From Geothermovivens sp964644845 (GTDB lineage Bacteria > Zhuqueibacterota > Zhuqueibacteria > Oleimicrobiales > Geothermoviventaceae), in assembly GCA_964644845.1 (NCBI GenBank), contig CAZXXS010000116.1, forward strand, positions 4,712 through 68,711: a DNA stretch of 64,000 nucleotides, written 5' to 3'. Positions 53,049-62,166 of this stretch are shown in pieces. Numbering within the stretch: position 1 is the stretch's first letter; every line of letters begins with the position of its first letter. Both the position numbers and the translations under genes were made by a program. The notes under the pieces are model-generated. The model made no database searches. It was not told the DNA's origin and was given only the letters and a program-made list of their open reading frames with translations.

Positions 53049-54260
53049 ATGAACGTTGCTCACATTCTCGCCCTTGTTCTACTCATTGCCTACGTCGGTG
53101 AGCGGACAATTCTTGGGCGGCTTCGAATTGGCGGTAAAACACGACACCTTTTTCTGCTCGGGGGCGAGTTCATTGCGCTGGGGGCGCTCCTCGGGCCGAG
53201 GGGGTTCAACATTCTGTCGGACGCTGTTCTCCTCGAACTACGGCCTGTGCTGGCCATGGGCATTGGCTGGCTGGGTTTGTTGCTTGGGCTTCAGTTTTCG
53301 AAGGAGCATTTGCGCCGTTTCCCTGCAGGAACGCTGCTGGCGGCTTTCGGTCTGCCGATAGGGATGGGGGCAGTTGTTTTCCCTCTTATTCTCGTTACGC
53401 TGGCAGCCTTTGGACTCAACGTCGGGAATCACCGGCACTTGCTTGTGGCTGCAGCTGTTTTGGCAGCGGCCACAAGTTGCACCTCACCCACCACAATTGC
53501 ACTCATGACACGCTCGATCCGCAGACGGATTGAGACGGCTTACCTGCTACGCATTGTCTCCGCTCTCGACGGTCTGCCTGGAGTTGTTGCGCTTGGACTG
53601 TTGTACGGCTTCTTGCAGACGCACGTTGGCCCGCTGGGGGGCTTGGCTGTGGCCATCGGTGCACCGGCGGCTTTGTCCCTTTTGTTCTTCGCGTTGCTGC
53701 GGCAACTGCAGGACCCGGACGAGCTGATCGTGATCCTCCTCGGCGTGATTACCTTTGCCGGAGGAGCTGCCTTTACGGCACGCGTTTCACCGCTCTTCTC
53801 CACCCTGACGGTCGGCTTGCTGCTGGCTCAGATGCCGGTCCAACGGAGGACCCTCTCCCGTGTCCTTGCGAAAACGGAACGGCCGTTCTACATCGTGTTC
53901 CTGATTCTGGCCGGGGCTCAGTGGCACTTTGCGTCGCTTCAGTTACTTGCCTTTGGGCTTGTCTACGTGGGTTTGCGCCTCCTGGTCAAGGTGCTCGTGC
54001 CTGCTCTTGCCGGGGCTTTTCTGGGTGACCGCGACGTCATGCCGACCCACTTCGGTCTCGGACTACTGGGGCAGGGCGGCCTCTCGCTGGCCATTGCACT
54101 TGAGTACGACCTCCTGTTCCCGAGCCTGCTTTCGGAAGCTGTTCTGTCGGCTGTGATCGTGGCCCTCATCGTGAACCAGGTGCTCGCCCCTGCTGGATTG
54201 CGGTGGCTGCTGGGCAGTCCTCCTGCGACGGAACCGGGACGTCAGGAAGTGCTGGCATGA
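53049..54260 (+). CDS. Cation:proton antiporter, CPA2-like (first of two)
   Basis: 403-aa polytopic membrane protein with a sodium/hydrogen exchanger fold, about 11-12 hydrophobic segments. The extended region AAATSCTSPTTIALMTRSIR and the C-terminal FGLGLLGQGGLSLAIALEYD match Na+/H+ exchanger-domain proteins. ATG 53049 is chosen; the frame is open back over the promoter. It has no C-terminal nucleotide-binding domain. Its stop overlaps the next antiporter start (ATGA), so the two proteins are made together. Confidence 0.85.
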   Translation: MNVAHILALVLLIAYVGERTILGRLRIGGKTRHLFLLGGEFIALGALLGPRGFNILSDAVLLELRPVLAMGIGWLGLLLGLQFSKEHLRRFPAGTLLAAFGLPIGMGAVVFPLILVTLAAFGLNVGNHRHLLVAAAVLAAATSCTSPTTIALMTRSIRRRIETAYLLRIVSALDGLPGVVALGLLYGFLQTHVGPLGGLAVAIGAPAALSLLFFALLRQLQDPDELIVILLGVITFAGGAAFTARVSPLFSTLTVGLLLAQMPVQRRTLSRVLAKTERPFYIVFLILAGAQWHFASLQLLAFGLVYVGLRLLVKVLVPALAGAFLGDRDVMPTHFGLGLLGQGGLSLAIALEYDLLFPSLLSEAVLSAVIVALIVNQVLAPAGLRWLLGSPPATEPGRQEVLA

Positions 54261-55639
54261 AAGGAATTCCGACGAAAGTAGCAGCGGATCCTGTGGTTGT
54301 CGGTAAGAAGCTGGCCAGGAGCCCCGGTTTTCTGGTGGTGTTGCTTCTGGCGCTTCTGAGCCTCCTGATGGCTCTTCTTTTGGAGGTGACGCCAGAAACT
54401 GTAAATGCGCACACCGACAGCGCGGCTGCTCTGGGCTTCCTGATCCTCGCCGCTTACCTGGCCGGTCAGCTGGTGCAGCCTTACCGTCTCCCGAAGATCA
54501 CGGGCTACCTGCTGGCGGGCATCTTGTTTGGGCCCTACGTCTTCAATCTGGTGCAGGAGCCGGCGGCGGAGCGACTTGACCTGATCAACCGGCTGGCTCT
54601 TGGGATCATCGCGTTGACCGCCGGCGGTGAACTTCGTCTCGCAAAGTTGCGACGTCAGGTTCGGGCCATTTCGACGGTTGTCGGGCTTCGGTTCGCGCTG
54701 GTCCCCTTGAGCGTGGCCCTTGTTCTGTACGTGTTCTTCGACGCGCTGGCCGTGGCTCAAGCGGGCACTGCGGCTCAGAGGGTAGCCGGGGTGGTTCTTC
54801 TCGGTCTCATTGCAGCGGCAATTTCCCCTTCGACGACCGTTGCTGTGATCACCGAGACTCAGTCAGGGGGTCCCGTCACCGAGCTTTCGCTTGCAGTGGC
54901 GGTAACGATCGACGTCGCCATTCTGGTGGTCTTTGCTCCGGCTCTCGCGTTCGCCGAGGTGCTGACACAACCCGGAGGCACCTTTCAGCTTGCGCTGATG
55001 TTGAAGGTGGGCTGGGAAATTCTCAGCGCTGTTCCTTTGGGGATTTTGTTCGGCGTTGGTGTGGTCTGGTACCTGCGGAGCGTACGGGAAGAGATCTCCA
55101 TTTTCCTCGTTGGCGTCGTGTTTTTCGCGGTGGAGTTCACCAATGCCATCCACTCAGACCCCGTGCTAACGTGTTTGATCGTCGGCTTTGTGGTCGAGAA
55201 CTACTCAGACCAGGGTGAAACCCTCATTCAGGCGATTGAAAGCAGCTCCCTGCCGATTTACGCGGTGTTCTTCGCCGTAGCCGGAGCGGCGCTAAACCTA
55301 AACGCTTTGCGGGCGCGCTGGGTCGCAGCTCTGACGATCGTACTGGTGCGCCTCGGCACAACGGTGATCAGTACGAACCTGGCGGCTCGTCGCGTGACGG
55401 GCGTGCCTACCGTCCGCCGCTACCTCTGGACGGGTTTCCTGGGGCAAGCAGGGGTGAGTCTCGGTTTGGCCCAACTGATCGCCGAGAGCGTACCGGCCCC
55501 TCTTGGCACAGACCTGCGTACGCTCATCGTTGCTTCGATCGTTGTGAATCAGGTAATTGGTCCCGTCATTTTCCGACTTGGTCTGGAAAAAGCCGGCGAA
55601 ATCGGCGGGAGGGCGGCGCGGGGAGCGCGCCCGGACTGA
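54257..55639 (+). CDS. Cation:proton antiporter, CPA2-like (second of two)
   Basis: 460-aa polytopic membrane protein related to the preceding one: YRLPKITGYLLAGILFGPYV and AAAISPSTTVAVITETQSGG are sodium/hydrogen exchanger signatures. The N-terminal 30 residues are cytoplasmic and charged. GFLGQAGVSLGLAQL near the C-terminus parallels GLLGQGGLSLAIAL of its partner, suggesting an old duplication. A heteromeric transporter or two separate carriers are both possible. The cation and regulator are unknown. Confidence 0.85.
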   Translation: MKGIPTKVAADPVVVGKKLARSPGFLVVLLLALLSLLMALLLEVTPETVNAHTDSAAALGFLILAAYLAGQLVQPYRLPKITGYLLAGILFGPYVFNLVQEPAAERLDLINRLALGIIALTAGGELRLAKLRRQVRAISTVVGLRFALVPLSVALVLYVFFDALAVAQAGTAAQRVAGVVLLGLIAAAISPSTTVAVITETQSGGPVTELSLAVAVTIDVAILVVFAPALAFAEVLTQPGGTFQLALMLKVGWEILSAVPLGILFGVGVVWYLRSVREEISIFLVGVVFFAVEFTNAIHSDPVLTCLIVGFVVENYSDQGETLIQAIESSSLPIYAVFFAVAGAALNLNALRARWVAALTIVLVRLGTTVISTNLAARRVTGVPTVRRYLWTGFLGQAGVSLGLAQLIAESVPAPLGTDLRTLIVASIVVNQVIGPVIFRLGLEKAGEIGGRAARGARPD

Positions 55640-55654
55640 GGGAGGTGAGCCGTG

Positions 55655-57178
55655 ATGCGCAGAGCACTGGAAGTCCTTGGGGTTTCGCTGTTGACCGCTG
55701 TTAGCGCGTTGGCCAGCAGTAGCGTGTACGGGCCGAGCTCGGGCTACACGGCCAGCTACAGCGTTGAGCTCGCTGGGAAACGCGTGGGTCGCGCTGCGTT
55801 CCGCTTCCAGAAGTACGACACGACGTTCCATTCCCGCCTGAACGTGCGTTTCAACCTGAGGCGAGCGGGCCAGGAGGTACGGGTGGAGCTGAGAGCGGAG
55901 CTCGCTTTTTCGGCCACCAGCTTGACGCCAAAGCGCTACACGTTGCTGAGCCTGGTAAACGGCGCCAGGCAAGCGGAAATCCGCGTTGAAATGAAGGGCG
56001 ATTCCGCTCTGGCCGTGATTGAGGGGCCTGGGCTCGGCAAACGCCACATTTCTGTTGCCACCAAAGTAGGGACCCTCATCCTCGACAACAACTTCTGTGT
56101 CGATCACTACCAACTTCTCGTGTGGCGTTTCCTGAGAAGCGGAGCAGAAAGCACGAATGTGTCATTTTTGGTGCCTCAAATCTTGCTCAGGGTGCCGAAC
56201 ACGCTGGAGATGCAATTACGACGGCAGGGAGAGCAGACCGTTGCAATTGGCGATTCGAGTTTTACCTGCTGGAAGATCGCTGGTAGATCGGCGGGCGGGC
56301 TTCGCCTGAATTTCCTGGTCCGCAAGCGCGACGGTGTTTTACTGCGTTGGGAGGTGCCAGCTCAGGCTTCGGTGGCCCAGCTGGAGCTCAATGCGGATCA
56401 GACCGACACGTCTTTTTCGCAAGTTGACGAGAGCGAGTACCTGAACAAAATCCTGGATCGTTTTTTCATCAAGAGCTACGTGGATCTGGGGGACTGGCGC
56501 AGGCTGGAGTACCTGCGGTTGAAATCCAGACTGCGGATTGCCGCTTTCGGTGAGCCGACGCGTGACACGCCCTGGCAGAAATTCGAAGGCCATTGTGAGG
56601 TCAAGGGGAACACAGCAACCTACGACGGCGTGTTCACCGTCAAGATGGTTCGTACAAAAGGTCCCGGTAGGTGGATCGACAAGCGTGGGGGACGCTTTGC
56701 GCGCGAATTGGCGGCGGAACCCGATGTGCAGGTCGACGATCCGTTGATTCGACGAACGGCCCGCGAGATCGCTGGTGAGGCTGCCACGCCCTGGGAAGCC
56801 GTGGAACGCGTTTGTCACTGGGTAGCACAGGAAATCCGCTACAAACTCACGGGCGCAGACGCGTTGACCTGTTTGCGAACCCGACAGGGCGACTGCGGTC
56901 CTAAGGCAAAACTCGCGATCGCTTTTCTTCGCAGCCTGGGCATTCCGGCCCGGATCGCCGGTGGCTTGTTGTACGCTGGTGATCGTTGGGGGCAGCACAA
57001 CTGGGTCGAGGTTTACCTCGGCGAAGCGCTCAGGTGGGTACCCGTGGATCCGACAACCGACGAGACGGATACATTCAGCGCGGCCCACCTGACTTTGTGG
57101 GAAGGCTGGGCTGGTGCTCTTGGCGCTGAGCCGGAAGGAGCCAGGATCGAAGTGCTGGAGTTTCGCAAAGCGCCCTGA
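55655..57178 (+). CDS. Exported transglutaminase-like domain protein
   Basis: 507-aa secreted protein. A signal peptide covers about residues 1-21. The N-terminal half (about 30-240) is a beta-rich region resembling DUF3108-type domains, starting YTASYSVELAGKRVGRAAFR. The C-terminal third is a transglutaminase-like cysteine protease fold with the triad Cys in GDCGPKAKLA, His in HNWVEVYL and Asp in VPVDPTTD. Such proteins often act on cell-surface peptides. Start ATG 55655 or GTG 55652; GGAGGTGA is just upstream. It follows the antiporters by 15 bp. Confidence 0.82.
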   Translation: MRRALEVLGVSLLTAVSALASSSVYGPSSGYTASYSVELAGKRVGRAAFRFQKYDTTFHSRLNVRFNLRRAGQEVRVELRAELAFSATSLTPKRYTLLSLVNGARQAEIRVEMKGDSALAVIEGPGLGKRHISVATKVGTLILDNNFCVDHYQLLVWRFLRSGAESTNVSFLVPQILLRVPNTLEMQLRRQGEQTVAIGDSSFTCWKIAGRSAGGLRLNFLVRKRDGVLLRWEVPAQASVAQLELNADQTDTSFSQVDESEYLNKILDRFFIKSYVDLGDWRRLEYLRLKSRLRIAAFGEPTRDTPWQKFEGHCEVKGNTATYDGVFTVKMVRTKGPGRWIDKRGGRFARELAAEPDVQVDDPLIRRTAREIAGEAATPWEAVERVCHWVAQEIRYKLTGADALTCLRTRQGDCGPKAKLAIAFLRSLGIPARIAGGLLYAGDRWGQHNWVEVYLGEALRWVPVDPTTDETDTFSAAHLTLWEGWAGALGAEPEGARIEVLEFRKAP

Positions 57179-57456
57179 TACCATTTCTTTCCCTTTGAGG
57201 CTAACGATGCCTCGGAACTGCCTCCGTGTGGATCTTGTTCCCGGGGGGGGTAGATAAGGTGTGGTCCGAAGTTCGGTCCTCCGGTTCTCTGGAGAATTTC
57301 GCGGGGATGTTCTGAAGTTGAAAGATGCAGGTCGCGCCTCTCTTTCCCGGCTTTTTACCAGCGGAGAATTCCTTTCTCCGAGCCCATCCGTGCCAACTTA
57401 AGGGAATCGTTCTCCTGCTGAGGGCAAATCAGTCCAAACCCTTGCCCCAATTAGCC

Positions 57457-57485
57457 TTGCTTTTCAACCGGCGTTTGTCTAACTT
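57457..57485 (+). promoter_or_regulatory. Predicted promoter of the prolyl isomerase-subtilase pair
   Basis: TTGCTT (57457-57462), a 17-bp spacer, TAACTT followed by TG (TAACTTTG), matching TAnnTTTG. Upstream, 57179-57456 holds no feature I can support. Confidence 0.7.
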
Positions 57486-57586
57486 TGCCGCAAATCGGGG
57501 ATCGGGTGACCGGTTTGCAACCGGATTGCGTTGGAACCCGTCGGACCGGGGTAGAATGTCGAGACAAAACGGCAGGAGAACCTGAG

Positions 57587-58267
57587 ATGATCTGCAAAAG
57601 GCTACTCGTGTTCACGCTAACCGTGGCGGTTCTGGCCGGTGGCTGTCAGAAGAAAGCTGGAGAGGAGAAAGCTGCGGCGACGCAGAAGTGCAAGACGCTG
57701 ACCCAGGAGGAGATCCAGGCGATCATCCAGAAAGTCAATCAGATGCCCCTCGAACCCGTTGAACCGAACGAGGTGGCAGTGCTGGAGACGGATTTCGGCA
57801 AGATGGTCATTAAGTTTTTTCCGGATAAAGCCCCCCTGCACACCAAGTACTTCAAACGGCTTGTGAAAGCCGGCTTCTACGACTGCACGACATTTCACCG
57901 CGTTGTGAAAGGATTTGTGATTCAGGGGGGTGACATTTTGACCCGTGATGACGACCCAAACAACGATGGCACGGGAAACGCCGGCTACCACATCCCGGCT
58001 GAGTTCAACGACATCCCGCACGACCGAGGAATCGTAAGCATGGCTCGTGCCCGCGACCCGAACAGTGCGGGCACCCAGTTCTTCATCTGCTTGAAGCGCC
58101 TGCCTAATCTGGATCACCAGTACACTGTTTTTGGGAAAGTGATTGAGGGGCTGGACGTGCTCGACAAGATCGCCAACGTACCGACGAAGATGCAGCCGGG
58201 CATGCGCGAGAAAAGTCGACCTGTGAAACCCGTCTACATCCGTCACGCCTACATGACTACTCGATGA
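57587..58267 (+). CDS. Lipoprotein peptidyl-prolyl cis-trans isomerase, cyclophilin type
   Basis: 226-aa periplasmic lipoprotein. The signal sequence ends in a good lipobox, VLAGGC. The cyclophilin domain (about residues 60-226) has FHRVVKGFVIQGGD, the active-site region SMARARDPNSAGTQFFI and YTVFGKVIEGLDVLDKIA. It accelerates proline isomerisation during folding of exported proteins. AGGAG lies 8 nt before ATG 57587. The stop overlaps the start of a secreted subtilase by 4 nt, suggesting that it helps fold that protease. Confidence 0.92.
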   Translation: MICKRLLVFTLTVAVLAGGCQKKAGEEKAAATQKCKTLTQEEIQAIIQKVNQMPLEPVEPNEVAVLETDFGKMVIKFFPDKAPLHTKYFKRLVKAGFYDCTTFHRVVKGFVIQGGDILTRDDDPNNDGTGNAGYHIPAEFNDIPHDRGIVSMARARDPNSAGTQFFICLKRLPNLDHQYTVFGKVIEGLDVLDKIANVPTKMQPGMREKSRPVKPVYIRHAYMTTR

Positions 58268-60291
58268 AGCATTTGAAGCACATCCTGGTCCTGGTTGCGG
58301 GATGCGCCACAGCCCTTGTGGCGCTGGCAGGCCCACCAGCGCCAGCGAACCCGCGTACCTGGGTTTTTTTCGCCGACAAGGGCGACGGCGTTCTTCGCAA
58401 AGCGGCTCTCGAAGCGGTCGAGCGCGAGCTTCCCAACCGTACCTTGTGGCGCCGGGGAAAAGTGCTCCCCAAGAACAGGCTTGTGGATGAGACAGATTTG
58501 CCCGTTCTTGAAAGCTACGTTCGGGCCGTTGAAAATGCCGGAGCACGAGTGGTCGTTCGTTCACGCTGGCTGAATGCGGTCAGCGTGATTGCAGATTCGA
58601 ACGCACTGTACAAGATCGCCCGGTTGCCTTTTGTCCGTCACACGCAACCCGTCGCTACGGCTTTTTCCTGGCTTCCCGAAACGGTTCCGCCAGCGGCTTT
58701 GAAGAAACCGGCTGAGGAAGCCGGACTTTCTTACGGGCCTTCATTCACACAACTTGCCCTGATGCGCGTGCCGGAGTTGCACCAGTGGGGTGTCACGGGG
58801 GCCGGGGTGATTGTGGGTATGCTGGATGCCGGTTACGACTGGCGCTCGCATGAGGCCTTTCAGCACGTCCGCGTGCTTGGTGAGCACGACTTCATTTGGA
58901 ACGATGACATAACTTACGATCAGGAGGGGCAGGATTACCCGGGCCAGGACGACCACGGGACCATGACGTTCTCCACGATTGCGGGCTACATGCCGGGACA
59001 GCTCGTGGGGCCTGCTTTCGACGCTTCTTTCTACTTGGCCAAAACCGAGCGTGTGACCGATCTGGAGGGCCACGATTTCGAGAAGCCGGTTGAAGAGGAC
59101 TACTGGGTTGCTGGTTTGGAATGGCTGGAGCGGAATGGTGTAGACCTGGTCAGCAGTTCCCTGGGTTACCTGGATTGGTACACGCCCCAGGACATGGACG
59201 GCAACACGGCGGTTGTAACCGTCGCAGCGGATTTGGCGGCCAAGAAGGGCGTGTTGGTGATCAACTCAGCGGGTAACGAGGGGAATCACGCCTGGCAGAA
59301 AATCATTGCACCGGCTGACGGGGACAGTGTGGTGGCCGTTGGGGCCATCAACGCCGATGGCAGCATCGCTTCGTTCAGTTCTTTAGGGCCCACGGCTGAC
59401 GGTCGCATCAAACCGGACGTCGTGGCCATGGGGAACGGTGTTTACGTGGCCAGTCCGTCCGGTTTTTCCGAGTACACCTACGTGCGCGGCACTTCTTTTT
59501 CGTGCCCACTCGTGGCCGGGGTGGCGGCTCTGGTGCTGTCTGCGCATCCGTGGCTTACGCCCATGGAACTCCGCGACGCCTTGCGCGAAACGGCGGATCG
59601 AGCTGCTTCGCCTGACACAGTGTACGGATGGGGACTGGTTGACGCGGTGAAGGCTGCACTGTACAACGGCCCCTTTTTCAGCAACTTGCCTCGTGTGGTG
59701 ACGCGCTCCGACGGAGGTCTGGACGTGTTCATTTACGCTGTGCCCAAGAGCGGGTTTGTAGCAGGTTCGCTCATTTTGCACTACAGCGTTGCGGGTGCCG
59801 ACTTCCAGGACGTGGGCATGGCTGCCGGCGACACAGCCCACCAATTCGTGGCCCATCTTCCCCAGTTTCGTCCAGGTACCCTCCTGAGACTTCGCTTCAG
59901 TGCTGTCGATTCGACCACGGGACTGGTTGAACATCCTTACACGCCACACGACGCCTTCCGCTACGTGACGGGACAACCCAGTGTAACGGGGCCGTGGGAA
60001 GCTCCGCCAGAACGAACCGTCTTGCACCATCCGTACCCGAATCCGTTTCGTGCTGTGACCCGAATTGCTTTTGATCTCCAGGAGGATGCGAACGTGACCC
60101 TGGAGCTGTACAACGTGCGTGGTCAGCTGGTTCGTACGTTACTGGGCGATGTTTTCCTGCCTGCCGGGAGGTACGGGTTCGACTGGCCGGCGGAAGACAA
60201 CCAGGGCAAGAAGGTGGCTTCTGGCGTGTACATCGCCCGGCTGGTGGTCGACGGGGCGCAGCACACCGCAAAGCTTCTGCACCTCCACTGA
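58264..60291 (+). CDS. Secreted S8 (subtilisin-like) protease with FlgD-like C-terminal domain
   Basis: 675-aa exported serine protease. A signal peptide (about residues 1-23) and a propeptide-like region (to about 150) precede the S8 domain. The catalytic Asp is in GMLDAGYDWR, His in QDDHGTMTFSTIAG, and Ser in GTSFSCPLVAGVAAL. The oxyanion Asn is in INSAGNEGNH. After a beta-rich linker, the last 85 residues (PYPNPFRAVTRIAFDL to KLLHLH) form the FlgD-like or type IX-sorting-like sandwich common in FCB exported proteins. It is coupled to the upstream prolyl isomerase. Confidence 0.93.
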   Translation: MKHLKHILVLVAGCATALVALAGPPAPANPRTWVFFADKGDGVLRKAALEAVERELPNRTLWRRGKVLPKNRLVDETDLPVLESYVRAVENAGARVVVRSRWLNAVSVIADSNALYKIARLPFVRHTQPVATAFSWLPETVPPAALKKPAEEAGLSYGPSFTQLALMRVPELHQWGVTGAGVIVGMLDAGYDWRSHEAFQHVRVLGEHDFIWNDDITYDQEGQDYPGQDDHGTMTFSTIAGYMPGQLVGPAFDASFYLAKTERVTDLEGHDFEKPVEEDYWVAGLEWLERNGVDLVSSSLGYLDWYTPQDMDGNTAVVTVAADLAAKKGVLVINSAGNEGNHAWQKIIAPADGDSVVAVGAINADGSIASFSSLGPTADGRIKPDVVAMGNGVYVASPSGFSEYTYVRGTSFSCPLVAGVAALVLSAHPWLTPMELRDALRETADRAASPDTVYGWGLVDAVKAALYNGPFFSNLPRVVTRSDGGLDVFIYAVPKSGFVAGSLILHYSVAGADFQDVGMAAGDTAHQFVAHLPQFRPGTLLRLRFSAVDSTTGLVEHPYTPHDAFRYVTGQPSVTGPWEAPPERTVLHHPYPNPFRAVTRIAFDLQEDANVTLELYNVRGQLVRTLLGDVFLPAGRYGFDWPAEDNQGKKVASGVYIARLVVDGAQHTAKLLHLH

Positions 60292-60300
60292 GGAGCGAAC

Positions 60301-61221
60301 ATGGCCGCAAAACGACTGAAGATCGCTCTGGCTCTAGGAGGGGGCGGTGCACGTGGTCTGGCCCACGTTGGCGTGCTCCGTGTGTTGGAGCGGGAGGGAT
60401 TTCACTTCGACCTGATCACGGGCACGAGCATGGGTAGCGTGGTGGGGGCGATGTACGCGCAGCAGAGGGATGCCAGCGAGGTTGAGGAACGGTTTCGGCG
60501 GCTACTGGACAGCGATCTCTACCACGAGATCGACTTCGAAAAAATCAACCTCAAGCGGCACGAGGACGATTTCATCGGTCACATCGCCACCTCGTTGAAG
60601 GAGCGAATCGCCATCAATCTGGCTCTCTCGAAGATCTCGCTTCTGGATGCCGACTACCTGGAACGCGGTCTGCAGATCCTGCTGGAACCAGGACGAATCG
60701 AAGACCTGGATGTAACGTACGCGGCCGTTGCGATCGATCTGAACACGGGAGAAGAAGCGGTGATTGCCCGTGGCGACATCATGCGTGCGGTGCTGGCCAG
60801 TAGCAGCGTGCCAGGGTTTTTCCCTCCTTGTGAGTACGAGGGACGTTATCTGGTGGACGGTGCCGTGCGGGCAACGCTCCCCGTTCGGGCCGCGCGCTAC
60901 CTTGGCGCAGACTTGGTTGTCGCGGTCGACGTGAGTCGAGATTTGGGCGACGATCCCGACTTGGACAACATTGTGGACATTCTGGCGCGATGTCATGACA
61001 TCCTGGCTGATGCGTACAGGAAATACCTGCAACGGGAAGCAGACCTGGTGATCCGGCCCGATGTAGGTTCCGTGCACTGGACGAAGCTGGATCTGATGGA
61101 CAGGCTCGTTGTGGAGGGAGAAAACGCGGCTGAACGGGCCCTGCCTCAACTCGTTGCACTCTTTGAGCAAAAGGAGCCTCTGTGGCGGAGGCTGATAGCC
61201 AAGGTCAAACGAAAGGAGTAG
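60301..61221 (+). CDS. Patatin-like phospholipase family protein
   Basis: 306-aa patatin-domain hydrolase of the RssA/YchK type. The oxyanion GGGGARG, the nucleophile in GTSMGSVVG and the catalytic Asp in VDGAVRATLPV make up the Ser-Asp dyad. No signal peptide or barrel domain is seen, so it is probably cytoplasmic or membrane-associated and acts on phospholipids or lysophospholipids. The start is 9 bp after the subtilase stop, with GAGGAGCGAAC upstream. The DUF47 gene follows 5 bp after its stop. Confidence 0.92.
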   Translation: MAAKRLKIALALGGGGARGLAHVGVLRVLEREGFHFDLITGTSMGSVVGAMYAQQRDASEVEERFRRLLDSDLYHEIDFEKINLKRHEDDFIGHIATSLKERIAINLALSKISLLDADYLERGLQILLEPGRIEDLDVTYAAVAIDLNTGEEAVIARGDIMRAVLASSSVPGFFPPCEYEGRYLVDGAVRATLPVRAARYLGADLVVAVDVSRDLGDDPDLDNIVDILARCHDILADAYRKYLQREADLVIRPDVGSVHWTKLDLMDRLVVEGENAAERALPQLVALFEQKEPLWRRLIAKVKRKE

Positions 61222-61226
61222 GCTAC

Positions 61227-61904
61227 ATGCGAACGGTACTTGCAAGGTTGTTTGCCGAATCGCCATTCGCACGAATCGGGGAACACATGGACAAGGTGCA
61301 AGCGTGTGTCGACGTTGTCCCCAAGATGATCGACGCCCTTTTCGAGGAAAATTTTGAAGAGCTTGAACAGCTGGCCAAGCAGGTTTACAAGCTCGAGCAC
61401 GAAGCGGACATCGTTAAGGGCGAGGTTCGCGACCATCTGCCCAAGAGCATCTTTTTGCCAGTGGACCGCGCGGATTTACTGATGTACCTGAAGGAGCAGG
61501 ACGCGATCGCCGACGCGGTGGAGGATTTGGCGGTCGTTTTGACAATTCGCAAATTGCACGTGCCCGAAGAGCTGCGATCGGATCTTCGGCACCTCGTAAA
61601 TCGCTCGGTGGATGCCTGCCGCGAGGCCGGACGGCTGGTCGGGGAAATTGGCACCTTGCTGGTGTCGGGTTTCAAGGGCTCCGAGGTGGACGAAGTGATC
61701 GGGAAAATCGCTCACCTGGGCGTGATCGAATGGGAAACCGACAAGCAACAGCAAAAGCTGGTGAAGAAACTGTTTCAGATCGAGCCGGAGCCAGATCCCA
61801 TCAACGCGTTTTTCATGATGAAGGTCTTCGAGGAGATCGATGGTCTGGCTGATCACGCCGAGAATCTCGGTGACATCATCCGCATGATGATCTCGAAGGG
61901 GTAG
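61227..61904 (+). CDS. DUF47 family protein (PhoU-like)
   Basis: 225-aa all-helical protein of the DUF47/TIGR00153 family, similar to PhoU and usually encoded beside Pit phosphate transporters as an accessory or regulator. Conserved features: KLEHEADIVKGEVRDHLPKS, FLPVDRADLLMYLKEQDAIAD, and a C-terminal DGLADHAENLGDIIRMMISK. AAAGGAG lies 8 nt before ATG 61227. The Pit gene follows after 262 bp. Confidence 0.93.
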   Translation: MRTVLARLFAESPFARIGEHMDKVQACVDVVPKMIDALFEENFEELEQLAKQVYKLEHEADIVKGEVRDHLPKSIFLPVDRADLLMYLKEQDAIADAVEDLAVVLTIRKLHVPEELRSDLRHLVNRSVDACREAGRLVGEIGTLLVSGFKGSEVDEVIGKIAHLGVIEWETDKQQQKLVKKLFQIEPEPDPINAFFMMKVFEEIDGLADHAENLGDIIRMMISKG

Positions 61905-62166
61905 AGTGAAAAACAAGAGATGCTCGTACTGAAGCGGGTGTTTGGACCATTGTCTGACCGGGAATTGGGGTGAACGCCAGGTCAGCCACCGGATGGAGTG
62001 GCGAGAAGGCATGGGCCTGGCTTTCCGAAGTGACGAGCCGAGCGTGGGTCTGTCCAAGGTGGGCGTGGCGGCACTGCGGTGAGCGGTGGTCAGCCCTGGG
62101 GGGCCAGACAGAACCAGTCCGGCTGCGCAACGGACATCCAGCAAAAAAGGGCGAGGACAGAAGGAG

